A DNA stretch of 64,000 bases from Cytidiella melzeri (taxonomy: Eukaryota > Basidiomycota > Agaricomycetes > Polyporales > Irpicaceae), in contig JABYQR010000060.1 in the NCBI GenBank assembly GCA_022592445.1, positions 1 through 64,000 on the forward strand, in the 5' to 3' direction. The notes under the pieces were generated by a model. That model did not search any database and had not been told where the DNA came from. It saw only the letters and a program-made list of their open reading frames with translations. This document shows positions 1 through 10,228 of the stretch, in pieces. Positions within the stretch are counted from its first letter, which is position 1. The number at the start of each line of letters is the position of its first letter. The translations under genes and the position numbers were made by a program.

Positions 1-755
1 GACATGGGGGGACAAGGTATACTAGAGAGCAACACGAAGCAATACAAGTGTCGCGCGGTGCTCATAGACTAAGCGCCCACAGTGGACGCGTTGTGGACGC
101 GACACGATTGCCACGTGGGAGTTCACCTACACCCGGATAGGCCAAAAACACCAGACACTGCGGGCAAAGGCCGATTTCACATGACGTGAAATGATTGTGA
201 GAGTTATTTGATATGTTAAAAATCCTGTGAATATATAGTTATGTTTGGGGGGTTAGATTAATATACAATCAAAGACATTTTTGTGATTTTTCTACAAATT
301 TTCAAGCCTATCTACTGGCAGCCTTTCTGCGCTCCGAAAATCTGTGTGAATATTGATTTTTCGGGCAGATTTCCGACCGACCTAAAATTGTAAAAACAAT
401 TAGATTTCCCACGTGTGCCGGGTGATGGCAAACATAACGTGGCAAACAACTTTCAAGAACTTTTCGGTAGCACGTGCATGCAACGAGGTAGGCCGCCGGA
501 AATTCTACCCGCCCTTTCCTTTTCTTGATTTTTTCATGCCCTTTTCCCACGCCCCGCCGAATCCGTGGAAGGCATCTTTTCCACTTGGTTTTCTGAGCCT
601 TGAAAGGTAACTTTCCTTTCATTTTTCTTTTTGATTTAACTACCACTCAAACAACAGAAATTCCTGCGCCGGAAAAGCCACAGAATTTGTATAGCATTAT
701 TTTGTATTCTCAAACATTAAGAAACAATTCGAAGCCCAAAATTGCCTATGGATTA
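1..755. other. Left-edge non-coding flank
   Basis: AT-rich sequence with no supportable gene. The open frames around 308-646 on both strands are short, low in complexity and lack recognisable motifs. The last five bases (GATTA, 751-755) are the left target-site duplication of the retrotransposon that follows. Confidence 0.6.
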
Positions 756-1510
756 TGTCATGGATGGCCTGACTAGCCCTTAATTTCCGCAATTTACCTC
801 TTGTTTTTATCTGTAAAACTCCGGGCTACAACCTAGTTTCAATTCTCTCTGCATAAACTCCTTTGCACGTCTATTAAGCGCCCGTATCACGTGGCTTAGA
901 CGCTCCACACGGTCACATTACTTGCTACTACGTCACACTGGCATGTGACTTAGCTTAAGTAAGACCACATGGCTACAAGCACATGGCTCAGCCCATAGCT
1001 AGGGTTTGACGTCATAGATACCATCCACATGGGCTCCTTATTGTTCTTTCCCTATTGTTCTCTTTATGGAAGGATGTTCTCACAGGTGTGGGAATGGAAT
1101 ACAATAGTTGGTCTCCTTTTAGATAGATTCTCTCACGGGTAGAGTTCTTGGCAAGGTCTAGACAATAGCTATTGTTCTCCTTTAGGTAGTTCTTTTGTTC
1201 TTCGTTCCATGGCTTCTTGCAAAGCCTGCCCTCAACATGGTCTGTGCGCAGGTCCCTGAAGTCTATATAAGATGCTGCATGTACGCTCCTAGCCCCCATC
1301 TCGACCTCTTGGTCTTTACTGGGCTAAGTAAGCAACCCCCTCTTGTACTACATAGCTGGTAGTAACAATACTAACTTGGTCTTTACTGGGCTAGATATCT
1401 GTATAAGGTTTATAGCTGGTGAGAGCATTGTGCTATACGCCTGCCACCACCTCGTTGTCGTCTTCCACTCCGTGTCCCTAGTTGTTACGTCGAGCTCCGT
1501 CTCCGTGACA
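756..1510 (+). repeat. 5' LTR of the Ty3/gypsy element
   Basis: Begins TGTCATGGATGG and ends CTCCGTGACA, with the usual TG...CA ends. It matches 7672-8426 almost throughout; small differences include CCGCAA versus TCGCAA near the start and a few single-base gaps. A TATA-like TATATAA sits at 1264-1270, about 245 bp before the LTR end. Confidence 0.95.
1264..1270 (+). promoter_or_regulatory. TATA box of the gypsy LTR promoter
   Basis: TATATAA inside the 5' LTR; the same box is present at 8179-8185 in the 3' LTR and as TATATATA at 39753-39760 in the related solo LTR. Conservation across three copies supports a role as the core promoter. The transcript start is not determined. Confidence 0.55.
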
Positions 1511-1655
1511 TTAGGTCGAGATCGTTGTGTAAACCCTGGGTCCCCACTCCCACCGTTTTTAAAAGTTTATTCCTGTTTGACGAGTACGTCTCCGGTCTCT
1601 TCATACCGTTGAGCTACGCTTACGTCGTCCGTTTTCACCCCCTACGCGTTGTTTA

Positions 1656-2384
1656 GTGCCTAAAGACACGCGTCCCCGTTTCACAAAGAACCTCCCCACA
1701 ACTGAGCCTCAGCTCAAGAGGTGTCTTCCTCCATCCTTCCTTGACGCTCTCGCTGACAAGCGTAAGAGTGGTCAACCTCATCGCTGGTCTGACAAAGACC
1801 TAGTCAACGTCGCCAAGTACGTATCCAAAAAGCCGCCTGTCAAAGGCATCACCATCACTGTCCCCTCTTACGAGGAAAATCAACAACTTCGCGCTTCTGC
1901 CCGAGCCTACGGAGAACGCGTAGCAGAAGAACGTGCTCGCACACTAGCCGAGCAACAAACCCACAAGCCAACTCTTGCTGAGAGGCTTGCCAAACTTCCC
2001 CCGCCCACTCCGGCTCCCGCTGCACCAAAGCCGGTGTTGATCGACTTCAAGAAGTTGTCACCGGTTGATCTTGTAGGCATCTTCAAGCCAAAACTTACCG
2101 CCGTCCGCACTCGCTTGCAAGCTCTCACAGAGCTTGAAGAACTCCTGAACCGCGCCAACCCCGACCACCGTCGCGCCCTGCTCCACCTCGTCAACAAGGT
2201 CAATCGTTTCCTCAACCGAGTCGACGATCTTGCACCCATCACAGCAGACCGCGAGTGGCAGCTCCTAGACTGGGGTTGCAAAGCAATTGGGAAGGTTTCT
2301 TTCAAGCAGCTTCGTAAAAACTACGATAGAGTTCTAGCACAACTTAACGTAGTCAATAACGATAGCTACTTCGAGTGGATATAG
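1656..2384 (+). CDS. Extra ORF upstream of gag in the gypsy element (unknown function)
   Basis: A 242-residue open frame lying between the 5' LTR and gag, in a different frame from gag. I do not recognise a family. The N-terminal third is basic, the middle is Glu/Arg-rich then proline-rich (around residues 100-125), and the C-terminal half is predicted helical with many Leu, Arg and Asn. Unlike gag and pol in the same copy it carries no frameshift or stop, which suggests constraint or chance survival. It could be an accessory protein (ORF0-like) or an N-terminal part of Gag separated from the rest by a stop. No zinc knuckle or protease motif is present. Translation would be direct from the genomic RNA because it is the first long ORF after the LTR. 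Confidence 0.6.
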   Translation: MPKDTRPRFTKNLPTTEPQLKRCLPPSFLDALADKRKSGQPHRWSDKDLVNVAKYVSKKPPVKGITITVPSYEENQQLRASARAYGERVAEERARTLAEQQTHKPTLAERLAKLPPPTPAPAAPKPVLIDFKKLSPVDLVGIFKPKLTAVRTRLQALTELEELLNRANPDHRRALLHLVNKVNRFLNRVDDLAPITADREWQLLDWGCKAIGKVSFKQLRKNYDRVLAQLNVVNNDSYFEWI

Positions 2385-2454
2385 ACAGTCCACAGTTTTT
2401 ACCACGTCTTGTAAATAATTGTATACATTTCTACGCCTCATCACAGCACAAGAC

Positions 2455-3702
2455 ATGGACCAGAATCAACAGCCCGCTGCCCCTGCTGCTCCAGCTGCCC
2501 CAGTTGCCAATCTGAGCCAGCAAGACGTCCTAAATATATTGGGCGTTCTGTCACAAAGGATGATTGACCTCACCAATCAAGTGGCTGCCTTGGCAGCTGT
2601 TCAGGCACCAGCCGTCGCCGCGGCCACGCACACGTCCCGAGAACGGAGTATTGTTGAGAAGCCCGTCTCTTTTAAAGGAAAAACGTCGTCGGAAGCAAGA
2701 CTTTTCCGGCATGCTTTCATCGTCTGGGCTCAGAACCAGGGCAAGGCGTTTTTCCAACAGGACGCGCAAGGCCAGGTCCGAGTGGACAACAATGGCGCGA
2801 GGATCTTTGATCCTCACAAGCTCATCACCAGTGCTCTGTCGTTCATGCAAGACGACGCCGCCGACTGGGCTCGCCCTCATATTGAGGAGCTAGCAAACAG
2901 CAAACCAGCTTTTGGCAACAGCTGGGACACCTTCATCGAGGCTTTCAAAGCCAAATTCGAACCCATTGACGCTGTCATGGAGGCAAAGACAAAGATTGCC
3001 AACATGAAGCAGGGTAATAAAACCTTTGCCGCTCATATCTCGGAGTTTGAGACTTGGGCCCCTCGCACTGGCTGGAGCCAGCAGGACCTCTTCGATCGCC
3101 TCAAGTCAAGCTTGAGCACCGAGTACTTGCAGCGTGTCTCGTACTTCCAAACTCGCGCAGCCACGTACGACGCACTCAAAGATCAGTGCAAGGCGGTCGA
3201 TGCCCAGCTTGCCGACCTTCGCAATAGCACAGGCAAGGTTATGGTGGACAGTTCGTCGGGACACGGCAAGTCCCACCAACAAGCGTTCCGCGATCCCAAC
3301 GCTATGGAGATCGACGCCTCTCGCTTCTCCGCCTCGTTTGACGCCCTCTTTGCTGGACTAGGAAAGCAGGAGATCTTCCAGAAATGGAAGAAAGAGATGA
3401 GCAAGCGCTGCTCGGTTTGTGGTCGGAGAATCACAAGAAGAGGGATTCAAAGCACCCAGACGACCCGGTCTGCAACCATTGTGGTGGTACCGGTCATTGG
3501 GGGGCGGTTTGCCTGAAGCGACTCCAAGGGTCCCTAAGGGACAAAAAGTTGCGCTACCTCGTCGACCTCGTCGACTACTACCCCGGCGAAGCAAGACGCG
3601 TCCAATGACAAGGATGCTAAGATTGCGGCACTCAAGGACATGCTTGACATCCAAAAGAAGCAAATGGATGAGATGGCAGCCAAAATCAATGCGGTTTTTT
3701 GA
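2455..3702 (+). pseudogene. Gag polyprotein of the gypsy element, frameshifted across the zinc knuckle
   Basis: Starts at MDQNQQ with an Ala/Pro-rich leader, a short coiled-coil stretch, then a retrotransposon gag capsid region (residues about 70-260, with FKGK, WDTFIEAFKAKF and YLQRV blocks). The frame stays open from 2455 to 3516. The CCHC knuckle (C-x2-C-x4-H-x4-C) is encoded in another frame at about 3462-3510, while the tail ending in an Ala/Lys/Met-rich helix and stopping at 3700-3702 returns to the original frame. The simplest reading is one base lost near 3422 and one gained near 3545. As it stands the copy makes a truncated Gag without a knuckle. Confidence 0.85.
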
Positions 3703-3837
3703 AGCGGACTCGTGACACAGCCGCAGCTGCGAGTCCCCTAGATACCCTGTCCCTGCCTCCTTCGTCGTCCTCCTCGTCTTCTGCCTCGTCTTCCTCGTGT
3801 ACAATGTCTACTCCATGCCCTCGTCTACTATCTCCTC

Positions 3838-6800
3838 ATGTACTATATGTCGCTAGATCGGTTATCATCTCATTTCCGTGTACATGTACTAGTTAAAGGT
3901 CTGAATAGAAGCATTCGCGTTCCTGCAATGATCGATTCAGGGAGCTACGGCTTTATTCATCAGTCACCAGTTGTCAAGAAGCATAAGATTATTCAGCACC
4001 CGCTCGAAAGGGTTATCTCATTGCATAACATTGACGGAACTAAGAATAAAGCTGGCGGATTAACGCACTTCGTTCGCCTTACACTCACAGTCGGAGATCA
4101 CACGGAAAAGGCAGAGTTTCTCGTCACGGACTTAGGTCCAGAAGACGTCATTCTTGGGCTACCATGGCTCAAGCGCGTAAACCCTACCGTCAACTGGGAA
4201 AAAGGAGAAATGACAATTCCGAGCGGCTCGGAAGAATCTCCTGCTGAACCTTTCCAGAAGGTTGACGGTAATCGCAAAGAACGTAGGCAGTGGGTCAAAG
4301 CCGGTATTATCCAAGACACCACTGACGAAGTCTGGTGTATGGCCGGCTTCACCTACTCTACTAAGCTTGCTGCCGAAGCAAACGAAGCTAAAGCTCATCG
4401 CTCCTTCGAAGACATTGTTCCCTCAGAGTACCATAGACACGCTAAAGTCTTCTCTGAGGAAGAGTCTAATCGGCTACCCCAGCATCAGCCCTGGGACCAT
4501 TCGATTGATCTCAAACCAGACGCTCCTGAGACCATCAAATCGAAAGTTTATCCTATGCCCCTGAACGAACAAGCCGAGCTTGACAAGTTCATTCAGGAGA
4601 ACCTAGCGAAAGGTTACATCACGCCTTCTAAGTCTCCAATGGCTTCTCCAGTCTTTTTCATCAAAAAGAAGGACAACAAACTCCGACTTATTCAGGACTA
4701 CCGCAAACTCAACGACATCACTGTAAAGAATCGTTACCCACTACCGCTTGCTACCGACATTATCAACAAGCTCAAGGGTGCAAAGATCTTCACCAAGTTC
4801 GATGTTCGTTGGGGATATCACAATGTCCGCATCAAAGAAGGAGATGAATACAAAGCGGCTTTCGTTACCAACCGAGGACTCTTCGAACCTAAAGTCATGT
4901 TCTTCGGTCTCACGAACTCACCCGCTACCTTCCAAGCTCTGATGGACAACATCTTCGCCGACCTCGTCGCCGAAGGCAAGGTGGCTGTCTATCTAGATGA
5001 CATCTTGATCTGGAGCAACAACCTGACAGAGCATCGCAAGGTTGTACATGAAGTCCTCGAGCGACTTCAACAGCACGATCTCTACCTCCGGCCGGAAAAG
5101 TGCGAGTTTGAGAAATCTGAGATCGAATACCTCGGGTTGATCATTCGCGCCGGCGAAGTAGCTATGGACCCTGTCAAAGTCCAAGCAGTTTCTACGTGGC
5201 CCACACCCAAGAACCTCAAAGAAGTCAGAGGATTCATCGGGTTTGCCAACTTCTATCGCCGCTTCATTCAAGACTTCTCAAAGCACGCACGGCCTCTACA
5301 CGACCTTACTAAGAAGGACGTACCGTTTGTCTGGGGTCCAGCACAAGAGACTGCCTTCACGTTGCTAAAGAAGGCCTTTACCACTAAGCCTATCTTGGCA
5401 GTCTGGGACCCTGAACTCCCTACACGTCTAGAAGTCGATGCCTCGGGCTATGCGACCGGTGGAATCATCTCCCAGAAATCGAAGGAAGATGGATTCTACC
5501 ACCCTATCGCCTACCGGTCCGCCTCTATGACTGAAGCAGAGCGTAACTACGAAATCTTTGATCGGGAGATGTTAGCCATCACCGAGGCTCTCAAAGATTG
5601 GCGCCACTACCTTGAGGGGCTCAAGGAACCGTTTGAGATCTGGACAGATCACGCAAACCTGCAGTACTGGAAGACTGCGCAACACCTCACTCGACGTCAA
5701 GCACGTTGGTCATTACTTTTGGCTGACTTCGACTTCGTGTTGGTACACAAGCCCGGTAGTACCATGATACACGCTGATCCTCTCTCTCGTCTTCACTCTC
5801 ACGCTGTCACGGACGAAGAAGACAACAAGGATCAGGTGGTACTGAAACCGGAACACTTCCGGATCCTTGCTACCAGTGCGCTCGCCACTGCTTCTCCACT
5901 CGAATCAAAGATCCGAGAATGCACGGAGCAAGAAGCAGAAGTCGCACAAGCTCTCGCTACCCTTCGCAAAAAGGGTCCTCGCAAACTTGTCGGCGGTTTA
6001 CTCGAATGGGAAGAGAGTGACGGGCTCATCTATTACAAGGGAAAACTCTACATCCCTAACAACAAAGAGCTCCGTCACGAAATCGTCAAATCTTGCCATG
6101 ACACACCCGCGGCTGGTCATCCGGGCAAACACGGCACCATAGAGCTAGTCTCACGACACTATTGGTGGCCGAAGATGAATGCCTTCATCGAGACTTACGT
6201 ACTAGGTTGTGATCGCTGCCAACGCTACAAGTCAGCTCCACACCCTAAAGCAGTACTACAGCCTCAGGAAACTCCGGCCGGACCTTGGGAACACGTCGGA
6301 GTAGATCTCATCACTCAGCTGCCACCCTCTAAGGGATTTGATTCGATCGCGGTCTACGTCGACCATTACTCCGATCAAACGCACATCATCCCTACTACCA
6401 CTAAGGTTAACGCTGAGGGGATTGCCGATCTACACTACAAGGAAGTATTCCGACTTCACGGCATTCCCAAGAAGGTGTTCTCTGACCGAGGACCCCAGTT
6501 TGCAGCGCGCTTCATGCGTGCGCTCTATCACCGCCTGGGCATAGAGACTGGTTTTACGACCGCCTATCATCCGCAAGGAAATGGCAAAGTCGAACGCAAA
6601 AACCAGGATATCGAACAGTATCTGCGTCTATTCTGTCAGCAACGACAAGACGACTGGGTCGATCATCTGCCGGCGGCTGAGTTTGCACTCAACTCGCGAG
6701 TACACGCGGGTAACTCCCAAACACCGTTTGAAGTCATCTACGGATATCGCCCCGACTTCACCATACCAGTCGGCAAGCGAAGCAATATCCCTTCACTCGA

Positions 6801-7506
6801 TGAGCGCCTTGATAATATGGCTCGAGTACGCAAAGGAGACCGAAGCAGCTCTTCGTCTAAGCAAAGAAAAGATGAAGCAACTCTACGAGTCTGAGAAGCG
6901 CTCTCCACGCGTCTTCCAAGTAGGGGACATGGTCTGGCTAAACGCTAAGAACGTCCAGATTCACCAGGCTACCCCTAAACTCGGTCCTCGACAACTCGGC
7001 CCGTACAAGGTCATCGAACGCATTGGCGATCTCGATTACAAACTTGATCTACCCAGCTATCTCCGAATCCACCCCGTCTTCCATATCAACCGTCTAAGTC
7101 CCTGGCACGACAACGGCAAAGACGTACCTCCACCTCCTGATCCTATCGTCATAGAAGGAGAAGAACAGTACGTCGTCGAAAAGTGCTAGACAGCAGGCTA
7201 CACGGACGTTGGAAGAAATTGCAATTCCTTGTCAAATGGGAAGGGTATTCAGACGGACACAATAGCTGGGAACCAGTAGAAAACCTCGAGAATAGTCAAG
7301 AAGCAATTGACGACTTCTACAAAGCAAACCCCGGAGCGCCCCGGGTCATCAAAGCTTCACTCTTCGCGGATCTCCGCTCGCACTTTCGGGAATTCAATAC
7401 CCAGACCGACCCCGCTTTCCTTCGCACGATCTATCCATCTACATACGATCTTAGCTGGGATGAAGGCAAACACATCGGTCTGGATATCTCAAGAACATCA
7501 CACTGA
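3838..7506 (+). pseudogene. Pol polyprotein: protease, reverse transcriptase, RNase H, integrase, chromodomain, with two frameshifts
   Basis: Frame 3838-6894 encodes an aspartic protease with DSG in AMIDSGSYG, reverse transcriptase with YLDDILIWS (about 4990), RNase H (TDHANLQYW), the integrase HHCC zinc module (GHPGKHG, CDRCQRYK) and the catalytic core (GVDLITQL, FSDRGPQF, HPQGNGKVE). A shift near 6820 moves the integrase tail, which holds LGPYKVIERIG and HPVFHINRL, into the frame ending at 7189. A second shift near 7181 moves the chromodomain (FLVKWEGYSDGHNSWEP) into the frame ending at 7506. Chromodomains in this group are known to bias insertion toward methylated-H3K9 chromatin. With both shifts this copy cannot make the full integrase-chromodomain protein. 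Confidence 0.93.
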
Positions 7507-7658
7507 CGGGTAACGTCGAGTCAACGACACCAGAAGGGGAGAAACTTCCTAGCATCCTTCTGACTAGACAATCGGGGCAATTCTGCTGAATCCCTGTAGA
7601 CGGGTAGAAGACCTCTATCACCACAGCACAGTGATGCTTCGCGAGGACGCTCGATTTT

Positions 7659-7671
7659 AGGAGGGGGGTAA
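7659..7671 (+). other. Polypurine tract of the gypsy element
   Basis: AGGAGGGGGGTAA sits directly before the 3' LTR start at 7672, the expected position of the plus-strand primer for reverse transcription. Confidence 0.75.
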
Positions 7672-8426
7672 TGTCATGGATGGCCTGACTAGCCCTTAAT
7701 TTTCGCAATTTACCTCTTGTTTTTATCTGTAAAACTCCGGGCTACAACCTAGTTTCAATTCTCTCTGCATAAACTCCTTTGCACGTCTATTAAGCGCCCG
7801 TATCACGTGGCTTAGACGCTCCACACGGTCACATTACTTGCTACTACGTCACACTGGCATGTGACTTAGCTTAAGTAAGACCACATGGCTACAACACATG
7901 GCTCAGCCCATAGCTAGGGTTTGACGTCATAGATACCTCCACATGGGCTCCTTATTGTTCTTTCCCTATTGTTCTCTTTATGGAAGGATGTTCTCACAGG
8001 TGTGGGAATGGAATACAATAGTTGGTCTCCTTTTAGATAGATTCTCTCACGGGTAGAGTTCTTGGCAAGGTCTAGACAATAGCTATTGTTCTCCTTTAGG
8101 TAGTTCTTTTGTTCTTCGTTCCCATGGCTTCTTGCAAAGCCTGCCCTCAACATGGTCTGTGCGCAGGTCCCTGAAGTCTATATAAGATGCTGCATGTACG
8201 CTCCTAGCCCCCCATCTCGACCTCTTGGTCTTTACTGGGCTAGGTAAGCAACCCCCTCTTGTACTACATAGCTGGTAGTAACAATACTAACTTGGTCTTT
8301 ACTGGGCTAGATATCTGTATAAGGTTTATAGCTGGTGAGAGCATTGTGCTATACGCCTGCCACCACCTCGTCGTCGTCTTCCACTCCATGTCCCTAGTTG
8401 TTACGTCGAGCTCCGTCTCCGTGACA
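7672..8426 (+). repeat. 3' LTR of the Ty3/gypsy element
   Basis: 755 bp, TG...CA ends, nearly identical to 756-1510, followed at once by the target duplication GATTA (8427-8431). Confidence 0.95.
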
Positions 8427-9222
8427 GATTATCTGCTGATAGTTAACATTTAAATGGGTAATCATGCAAATTTCAAGGCGTGTGAAATCGGTGTTTGCCC
8501 CTAGTGAGACGTTCGGGCGCCCCCCTCTCTCTTTTTTTCGTTCTCCGCTCCCTAAACAGGAAGGTGCCCGAACGTCTGGGACCGAGACTTCTCTCTTTTT
8601 TTCGTTCTCCGCTCCCTAAACAGGAAGGTGCCCGAACGTCTGGGACCGAGACTAAATCCGCGCCATCATTCGATATATTTGGGCTACGAACAAAATTACT
8701 ATATACGGAAGGAGCGCTAGCGACTGCCTCCGGGAGCACCGCGACCGTGTCTCCCTGTCTCCCCTGACGTCTGGGTACGAGACTAGGGTATCAGGGGGTT
8801 ATGGGTTTTCAGCTCAATTTCTCCGCAAACCGAGTCGGTCGAGCCAAAAAACCATGGGTTTTAAGAGGTTATGGGGTTATAGAGGTATGGGTTAGGAGAG
8901 GTTCGACTGTATCAGGTAGTGTGATTGCTGCTGTCTGGGTGCTTTGAAGCAACTCCCTCCCTGTTGCGGTACTCAGGGCTCAGGAAAGAGGTCCCAAGAT
9001 ACAACTTTGAATAATCACTCATGAATAACATGATGTATACAGAGCAAGCATTGTGTCATGTATCACTACGTCGGCTCTCGTTCAGTCGAGATTTTTGATG
9101 CTAAAAAACCTCAGATTCAATGAAGCGCGCGAACATCTTAACGAGAGGGTCAATCTGGTCCTTCGAGTCCGCCCTGTCATCCATGATGTTAGTGCTAGCA
9201 GCTCCGATAGGCGGAAGACTAC
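8427..9222. other. Intergenic region right of the gypsy element
   Basis: No supportable gene. It holds the right target duplication, a 64-bp tandem duplication (8526-8653) and G-rich sequence around 8790-8900 with recurring GGTTATGGG-like words. Short open frames overlap only the duplicated, low-complexity part. Confidence 0.6.
8526..8653 (+). repeat. 64-bp perfect tandem duplication
   Basis: Units 8526-8589 and 8590-8653 match by eye. Each begins with a pyrimidine run, contains CTAAACAGGAAGGTGCCCG and ends GGGACCGAGACT. A likely replication or repair duplication; no function evident. Confidence 0.85.
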
Positions 9223-9963
9223 TCACCGAGAATGAATTGCAAGAATCAAGTTGGCTAAGCTCTCGGTTGATTCATCGCGACGATCCACGCTGCCACTGCC
9301 GATGCTGCCGCTGCCACCACCACCGCTGCCACCACTGCCGTGACTGCTGCTGCCGCTTTCGCCGCTTTCGTGACTGTTGTTGCCGCTTTCGCTGCCGCCG
9401 CTTTCGTCGCTTCCGTGACTGCTGCTGCCACTGCACAGAGAGAAAACTTCAACATCACGTGGCAACATCGATTAAACTGAACTCACGCTGCATCTGAAGA
9501 CGGTCCAAGCTTTCCCCTGCAGAGAGCAAAATGAATATTATCGTGAATCATTGCTGAACAGACTCAGCTCACCAGGCCCACTTTATCGCGGGCCACACCA
9601 TCACTGTAGTCAAGACCCCCTGGCTCACTGTGCCAAATTTTGCCCATGTGCTTGGTGAGGATGAAGCAGCCTTGGCCACCTCCTTGACCTCTTGAGCAGG
9701 TGGCACTCTTTTGCGATGTGTTGTTGGTGCACTGCTGCAGAAAGCCAAACTGAATAGTGCGTGCAACCTTGGTCAGCAGAGTCGACTCACTGGGTTTTGC
9801 CACCGTACAGGCTTGGCGGGGGCATTCCCATAGCTGACAGGGCGCCGCTATCGTCAACAACGGTTGAAGGGACGGCCCAAGACACGACGCGGGAGGGGAT
9901 GGGTGTAGATACAGTGAAACCTCTGGTAGCAAGTAACGCGAGAGCGATAATGGTGAAGTGCAT
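9223..9963 (-). CDS. Small secreted Ser/Gly-rich protein (4 exons)
   Basis: Read on the minus strand as four exons, 9791-9963, 9573-9749, 9487-9516 and 9223-9430, joined by GT-AG introns of 41, 56 and 56 bp. Together they give 195 residues ending at a TGA. Residues 1-20 form a signal peptide (MHFTIIALALLA...). The middle is Pro/Val/Ala-rich, and the last 65 residues are Ser, Gly, His and Asp/Glu repeats of the type SSSHGSDESGGSESGN. No cysteine-rich effector motif or known domain is visible; the repeat tail resembles linkers of extracellular fungal proteins. The frame stays open through all joins, which supports the model; the 41-bp intron is the weakest point. Its upstream region ends 265 bp away at a Tc1-like element. 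Confidence 0.62.
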
Positions 9964-10228
9964 GATGAAGGATAAGGAAGGGAAAGGAAGGTGTGAGACG
10001 TCGTTGATTCGACAAGTGTCGACGTTGCGAAACGGAAGGGGAAGATGAGAGACAAGAAAGCTACAAGACGTGTCAGAAGGAGTGTTTAGAATGACACAGA
10101 AGTGACAATACGCACCAACCTGTGCTAACTTGCGTGAGTTGGTTGGAACGAAGAAAGAAAGGTAGATTCTTAGAAGAGAAGGAACTCACAGAGCTGGGGG
10201 AGCGGAAGTGCTGGCTCAGCGGTATTTA

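Larger units (their letters stand above)
756..8426 (+). mobile_element. Ty3/gypsy chromovirus LTR retrotransposon, complete but with frameshifted gag and pol
   Basis: The element runs from TGTCATGG at 756 to CCGTGACA at 8426 and is flanked on both sides by the 5-bp duplication GATTA (751-755 and 8427-8431), which proves the boundaries. Order: 5' LTR, an extra ORF, gag, pol (protease, reverse transcriptase, RNase H, integrase, chromodomain), polypurine tract, 3' LTR. The integrase-before-chromodomain order and the GPY-type integrase tail mark it as a chromovirus. The two LTRs are each 755 bp and differ at roughly nine places by eye, so the insertion is fairly recent but not new. At least four single-base frameshifts in gag and pol indicate this copy can no longer move on its own. 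A related solo LTR lies at 39243-40000. Confidence 0.96.

Noticed and set aside
1907..2305. Antisense frame over the gypsy extra ORF
   Set aside because: Arg/Ser-rich shadow of the sense frame with no independent support.
8473..8767. Open frames across the 64-bp duplication
   Set aside because: Openness results from the duplicated low-complexity sequence; no splice or motif support.
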